Assembly (NCBI RefSeq): GCF_019802285.1
Contig: NZ_JAIEUJ010000001.1
Location: 930,001 to 994,000 of the forward strand
DNA length: 64,000 bases
Direction: 5' to 3'
Origin: Novilysobacter antarcticus
GTDB lineage: Bacteria > Pseudomonadota > Gammaproteobacteria > Xanthomonadales > Xanthomonadaceae
The position numbers and the translations under genes are program-made. Under the pieces are notes generated by a model. It was not told the origin of the DNA and did not search any database. It saw nothing but the letters and a program-made list of their open reading frames with translations. Shown here piece by piece: positions 60,881 through 64,000 of this stretch (positions are counted from its first letter, which is position 1; every line of letters starts with the position of its first letter).

Positions 60881-61831
60881 ATGCTCACTGCTTCACCAAT
60901 GACCACCGCGTTCTTGATTGCGCTGATCCTGGGGACTGCCGGCAGCGCGTGGCTCTGGCTGGTTCACAACCGGGCCACGGTGGTCGCGTTGGGCCTGCGT
61001 GCACTCGCGGCCATGCGCTGGCGCGAATCGTCGCGATTCGTCATCGAGGCGCTTGAGGCCCAGGGCTTTTCCGCCAGTCGCCTGTCACCCGACCCCACCC
61101 GCGGCCAGAACGCCGACCTGCTGCTCAACCGGGGCGAGCAGACCTGGCTGCTGACCTTCAAGCAGGGCGTGGATTACCGGATCGATCCCGGCATGGTCAG
61201 CCAGATGTCCGCAGCCGTGCGCGACAGCAATGCCAGCGGCGGCATCATCGCGACCCTGGGCACCATCCAGGGCGAGCTGCGTAAACATCCGCAGGAAATC
61301 GAGTTGATCGACGGCGCCACGTTGTGGCCGCTGATCAGCCCGTTGCTCCCGCCCAGCCTGCACAACGACATCATGGCCCGCGCGCGTCGGCTGACCGTCC
61401 GCGCCACGGGCATCGTCTGGGTGGTCGCGCTGCTGGCGGGATTTTTGGCGTCGCTCCTGATCCCCGACGCCGTGGTGGATCCGACGCGCGATAGCGCCGA
61501 TACGGCTGCGGCCTCGGCGGAGCGCGCCGACGGTCCAAGCCAAGCCGAATCCGACGCACAAATCCAGGCTCCGCCGATTTCCGGAAGCGAGGACGAGCAA
61601 CGACGTGACATCGTTGCCGCCGTCGGTCGCTTGCCGGGGATCTCGCGTGCCTCATGGGCTACACGCTCTACGCTGGTCGCCTTGGTGAACGCAGACGCCA
61701 GCGAGCAGCAGATCGATGGCATATGCAAAGTACTGGCGCCCTACGAGGACCTGCGATACTCGCGCGTCCAGCTGCAGCCACCGCCAGGCAGCGAAACCCC
61801 GGTGCGGTTCCTGCAATGCAACTGGAGCTGA
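60881..61831 (+). CDS. Membrane-anchored Mrr-type restriction endonuclease-like protein
   Basis: A 316-residue protein. An N-terminal hydrophobic helix (FLIALILGTAGSAWLWLV) precedes an Mrr-like PD-(D/E)xK domain: FVIEALEAQGFSASRL, QNADLLLNRGEQTWLLTFKQG. A second hydrophobic helix (IVWVVALLAGFLASLLI) separates this from a C-terminal domain (DIVAAVGRLPGISRASWATRS). In canonical Mrr the core is D...QxK; here the acidic residue and FK are recognisable, so activity is plausible but unproven. An alternative start is ATG 60899. It may act in stress or DNA quality control at the membrane. Confidence 0.65.
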   Translation: MLTASPMTTAFLIALILGTAGSAWLWLVHNRATVVALGLRALAAMRWRESSRFVIEALEAQGFSASRLSPDPTRGQNADLLLNRGEQTWLLTFKQGVDYRIDPGMVSQMSAAVRDSNASGGIIATLGTIQGELRKHPQEIELIDGATLWPLISPLLPPSLHNDIMARARRLTVRATGIVWVVALLAGFLASLLIPDAVVDPTRDSADTAAASAERADGPSQAESDAQIQAPPISGSEDEQRRDIVAAVGRLPGISRASWATRSTLVALVNADASEQQIDGICKVLAPYEDLRYSRVQLQPPPGSETPVRFLQCNWS

Positions 61832-61859
61832 GTTCCAGCCTCATCTCCGACTGACCGCC

Positions 61860-62015
61860 TCAGGTGGTCATGCCGACCGCTCGCATGATCACTTTGATCG
61901 CCAGCGCCACCAGCGCCAAGGTGGCGACGCTCGCCAACCAGATCACTGCCAGCCACGCCAGCCGCTTGCCCCAGTGGGGCCGCCGTGACGCGTGGACTGG
62001 GTTACGGCCTGGCAT
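61860..62015 (-). CDS. DUF2474 small subunit of the bd-type oxidase
   Basis: A 51-residue protein. A basic N-terminus is followed by one transmembrane helix (RLAWLAVIWLASVATLALVA). This is the DUF2474 pattern found after cioB in cyanide-insensitive bd oxidases, the counterpart of CydX. The ATG overlaps the cydB stop as TGATG, which fixes the start. Confidence 0.8.
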   Translation of the reverse strand: MPGRNPVHASRRPHWGKRLAWLAVIWLASVATLALVALAIKVIMRAVGMTT

Positions 62016-63022
62016 CAGTGGTAACCCTCTCCCGCACGCACCTTGCCGCGGAAGACCCAGTACGCCAGCCCCGTGTAACCCAGGATCATCGGAATGATCA
62101 GCAGTGCGCCCACCAGGGTGAAGCCAAGGCTCTGCGGCGGTCCGGCAGCTTCCCAGAAGCTGATGTCGGGCGGCAGGATGTTCGGCCAGATGCTGATGCC
62201 CAGCCCGCTGTAACCCAAGAACACCAGCGCCAGGGTCAGCAGGAACGGCGAGGTGTGGGACTCGCCGCGCAACGACCGCAGCAGCCAGAACATGACGGCC
62301 GCGACCAGCAGTGGCACCGGGGCGAAGAACAGGAGGTTGGGCATGCTGAACCAGCGCTCCGCAATCGCCGGCTGGGACATCGCGGTCCAGATGCTGACCA
62401 CCACGATGGCACCCAGAAGCGCCCACACCCAATGACGCGTGCGCAGGCGAAGGTCATCGTGCAGTTCGCCCTCTGTCTTGATCAGCAGCCAGGTGCTGCC
62501 CAGCAACATGTAGGCGACGACCAGGCCGACACCGGTGAACATCGAGAACGGGGTGAACCAGTCGAACGCCCCGCCCACGAACTGGTCACCCTGCATCGCG
62601 AAGCCGTTGATGAATGCACCCAACACCACGCCCTGGAAGAACGTCGCCCCATACGATCCGGCGATGAACGCCCAGTCCCACGGGCGCTCCCCGCCCTCCT
62701 CGACCTTGAACCGGAACTCGAACGCCACCCCGCGAAAGATCAGCGCGACCAGCATGAAGATCAACGGCAGGTAGAGCGCGCTCAGTACGACCGCGTACGC
62801 CAGCGGAAACGCCGCCAGAAGTCCGGCGCCGCCCATGACCAGCCAAGTCTCGTTGCCGTCCCAGACCGGCGCGACGGTATTCATCATGACGTCGCGGTCA
62901 CCCTTTTCCGGGAAGAACGGAAACAGCATGCCGATACCCAGGTCGAAGCCATCCATGACCACGTACATCATGATCGAGAAGATGATGATCACGCCCCAGA
63001 CGAGCGGCAGGTCGATACCCAT
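62015..63022 (-). CDS. cydB: Cytochrome bd-type quinol oxidase subunit II
   Basis: A 335-residue membrane protein with about eight helices. N-terminus GIDLPLVWGVIIIFSIMMYVVMDGFDLG is typical; GNETWLVMGGAGLLAAFPLAYA follows. It pairs with subunit I to reduce oxygen to water, using quinol, without pumping protons. The ATG at 63022 overlaps the cydA stop as TGATG; a GTG at 63025 (GTGA overlap) is an alternative. DUF2474 follows. Confidence 0.93.
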   Translation of the reverse strand: MGIDLPLVWGVIIIFSIMMYVVMDGFDLGIGMLFPFFPEKGDRDVMMNTVAPVWDGNETWLVMGGAGLLAAFPLAYAVVLSALYLPLIFMLVALIFRGVAFEFRFKVEEGGERPWDWAFIAGSYGATFFQGVVLGAFINGFAMQGDQFVGGAFDWFTPFSMFTGVGLVVAYMLLGSTWLLIKTEGELHDDLRLRTRHWVWALLGAIVVVSIWTAMSQPAIAERWFSMPNLLFFAPVPLLVAAVMFWLLRSLRGESHTSPFLLTLALVFLGYSGLGISIWPNILPPDISFWEAAGPPQSLGFTLVGALLIIPMILGYTGLAYWVFRGKVRAGEGYH

Positions 63023-63999
63023 CACAAAGGCCCTCCCAGGTTGCCTGCACCGGCAGGTTTGGCGTAGGTGGTCGCGCCGGCGTAGTCGTCCGACGTCCCC
63101 GACTCGCGTCCGTCGGCAGCGGACATCGGCCGGCCAGGCTGGTTCCTGCGGCCGGGACCGCCGTCGGGCGGAGCATCACCGTCACCCGGCTCGGGGCCCC
63201 GCGCGATGATGCGCAAAATGTAGACCGTGCCTGCCCCGAACAGGAGGAAGTACACCACCACGAAGATCGCCAGCGAGAGACCGACCTGGCCGGCGCCGTG
63301 CGCCGAAACCGCATCGGATGTGCGCATCAGGCCTTGGACGATCCACGGCTGGCGCCCGATCTCGGTGGTGAACCACCCGGCAAGGATGGCGGCCAGTCCC
63401 GCCGGGCCCATTACCAGCGCAAAACGCATCAGGCCGCGCGAAGTGTGCAGCTTGCCGCGAGCGCGGGCCCATGCGCCCCACAGGCCCAACGCGATCATCA
63501 GCAGGCCCAAGCCCACCATGGTCCGGAAGGTCCAGAACACGACGGTCGAGTTGGGCCGATCCTCGCGGGCGAATTCCTTGAGCCCGGCAAACTGCCCGTC
63601 CCAACTGTGGGTGAGGATGAGGCTGCCCAGGTTCGGTAACTCCACCGCGTAGAGGTTGCGCTCCTGCTCCATGTCCGGGATGGCGAACAGGGTCAGCGGC
63701 ACGCCTTCGCCGGGTGTGTTCTCCCAATGCCCTTCCATCGCCGCGATTTTCGCCGGCTGGTGCTTGAGCGTATTCAGACCGTGGAAGTCGCCGATGATCG
63801 CCTGCAGCGGCGCCGTCACCAGCACCATCCACAAGGCCATCGACCACATCGTGCGCACGGCCGGATTGTCGCGCTTGCGCAGCATCTGCCAGGCCGCACT
63901 GGCACCGACGAATAGCGCGGTGGCCAGGAAAGCCGCGGTCACCATGTGGGTCAGGCGGTAGGGAAATGACGGATTGAGGATCACCGCCAGCCAGTCCAC
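63022..63999 (-). CDS. cydA: Cytochrome bd-type quinol oxidase subunit I, 5' partial (CioA-like)
   Basis: The frame continues past the window end, so about 150-200 N-terminal residues are missing. The visible 325 residues include NPSFPYRLTHMVTAAFLATALF and HQPAKIAAMEGHWE. The Q-loop region between EQERNLYAVELPN and VVFWTFRTMVGLG is short, as in cyanide-insensitive CioA, with GRQPWIVQGLMRTSDAV after it. The C-terminal 60 residues are a hydrophilic tail with many Gly and Pro. Confidence 0.9.
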   Translation of the reverse strand: MDWLAVILNPSFPYRLTHMVTAAFLATALFVGASAAWQMLRKRDNPAVRTMWSMALWMVLVTAPLQAIIGDFHGLNTLKHQPAKIAAMEGHWENTPGEGVPLTLFAIPDMEQERNLYAVELPNLGSLILTHSWDGQFAGLKEFAREDRPNSTVVFWTFRTMVGLGLLMIALGLWGAWARARGKLHTSRGLMRFALVMGPAGLAAILAGWFTTEIGRQPWIVQGLMRTSDAVSAHGAGQVGLSLAIFVVVYFLLFGAGTVYILRIIARGPEPGDGDAPPDGGPGRRNQPGRPMSAADGRESGTSDDYAGATTYAKPAGAGNLGGPL

Positions 64000-64000
64000 C

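Overview
The window is high-GC (about two thirds G+C by eye), densely packed chromosomal DNA. Gene content and protein sequences fit the Xanthomonadaceae/Lysobacteraceae (Lysobacter, Luteimonas, Stenotrophomonas, Xanthomonas relatives). Pointers are a two-gene methionine synthase, GyrA with Gln at position 83, a PilH-type regulator, the zipA-ligA-epmA block and the serC-pheA-aroA operon. I see no phage, insertion sequence, CRISPR array, tRNA or rRNA. Genus assignment is inference.

Layout. 1-5.5 kb: an overlapping + strand run of a methyltransferase-type protein (5' end outside the window), metH in two genes, and tyrA. 5.5-9.8 kb, - strand: a DUF2058 protein, slyX, UDP-glucose dehydrogenase and two FKBP-type prolyl isomerases. 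9.85-14.75 kb, + strand: a probable seven-gene operon led by a small membrane protein and a YtrA-type GntR repressor. It continues with an ABC exporter, a YggN-type lipoprotein, a GSGD-repeat secreted protein and an ankyrin lipoprotein that carries a 3' frameshift. A strong promoter with a GGTG-N16-CACC palindrome sits in front. 14.8-19.95 kb: fumC (-), then purB, a ribosomal oxygenase and a GNAT fusion (+). 20-28 kb: sucA-sucB-lpdA, a LOG-family protein, an acrylyl-CoA reductase-type enzyme and pilH.

28-42.8 kb: a DnaJ-type co-chaperone (-), peroxiredoxin and ferritin-like genes (+), then a long - strand block: gyrA, mtnA, epmA, ligA, zipA, smc, bolA, yciI. 43-46.5 kb: scpA-scpB-rluB (+), closed by a textbook terminator. 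46.5-52 kb is the least familiar part. It holds a secreted repeat protein with what looks like a vestigial von Willebrand A motif, a DUF2799 lipoprotein, a Gln/Arg- and Tyr/Gly-rich secreted protein and a 3-hydroxybutyrate-oligomer hydrolase. A LuxR-type response regulator faces a CrbS-like sensor kinase with a transporter-type membrane domain (52.5-55.9 kb). 56-59.6 kb: serC-pheA-aroA (-). 59.6-61.8 kb: an FHA protein, a PHA-system protein and a membrane-anchored Mrr-like nuclease. 61.9-64 kb: a cyanide-insensitive bd oxidase operon, cut by the window end.

Most of the window is housekeeping: methionine and aromatic amino acids, the TCA cycle, chromosome organisation, replication and repair. 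The accessory interest lies in the GntR/ABC envelope operon, the 46.5-50 kb secreted proteins and the two-component/3-hydroxybutyrate cluster. Start sites were chosen from overlaps, Shine-Dalgarno matches and known family N-termini; alternatives are noted.
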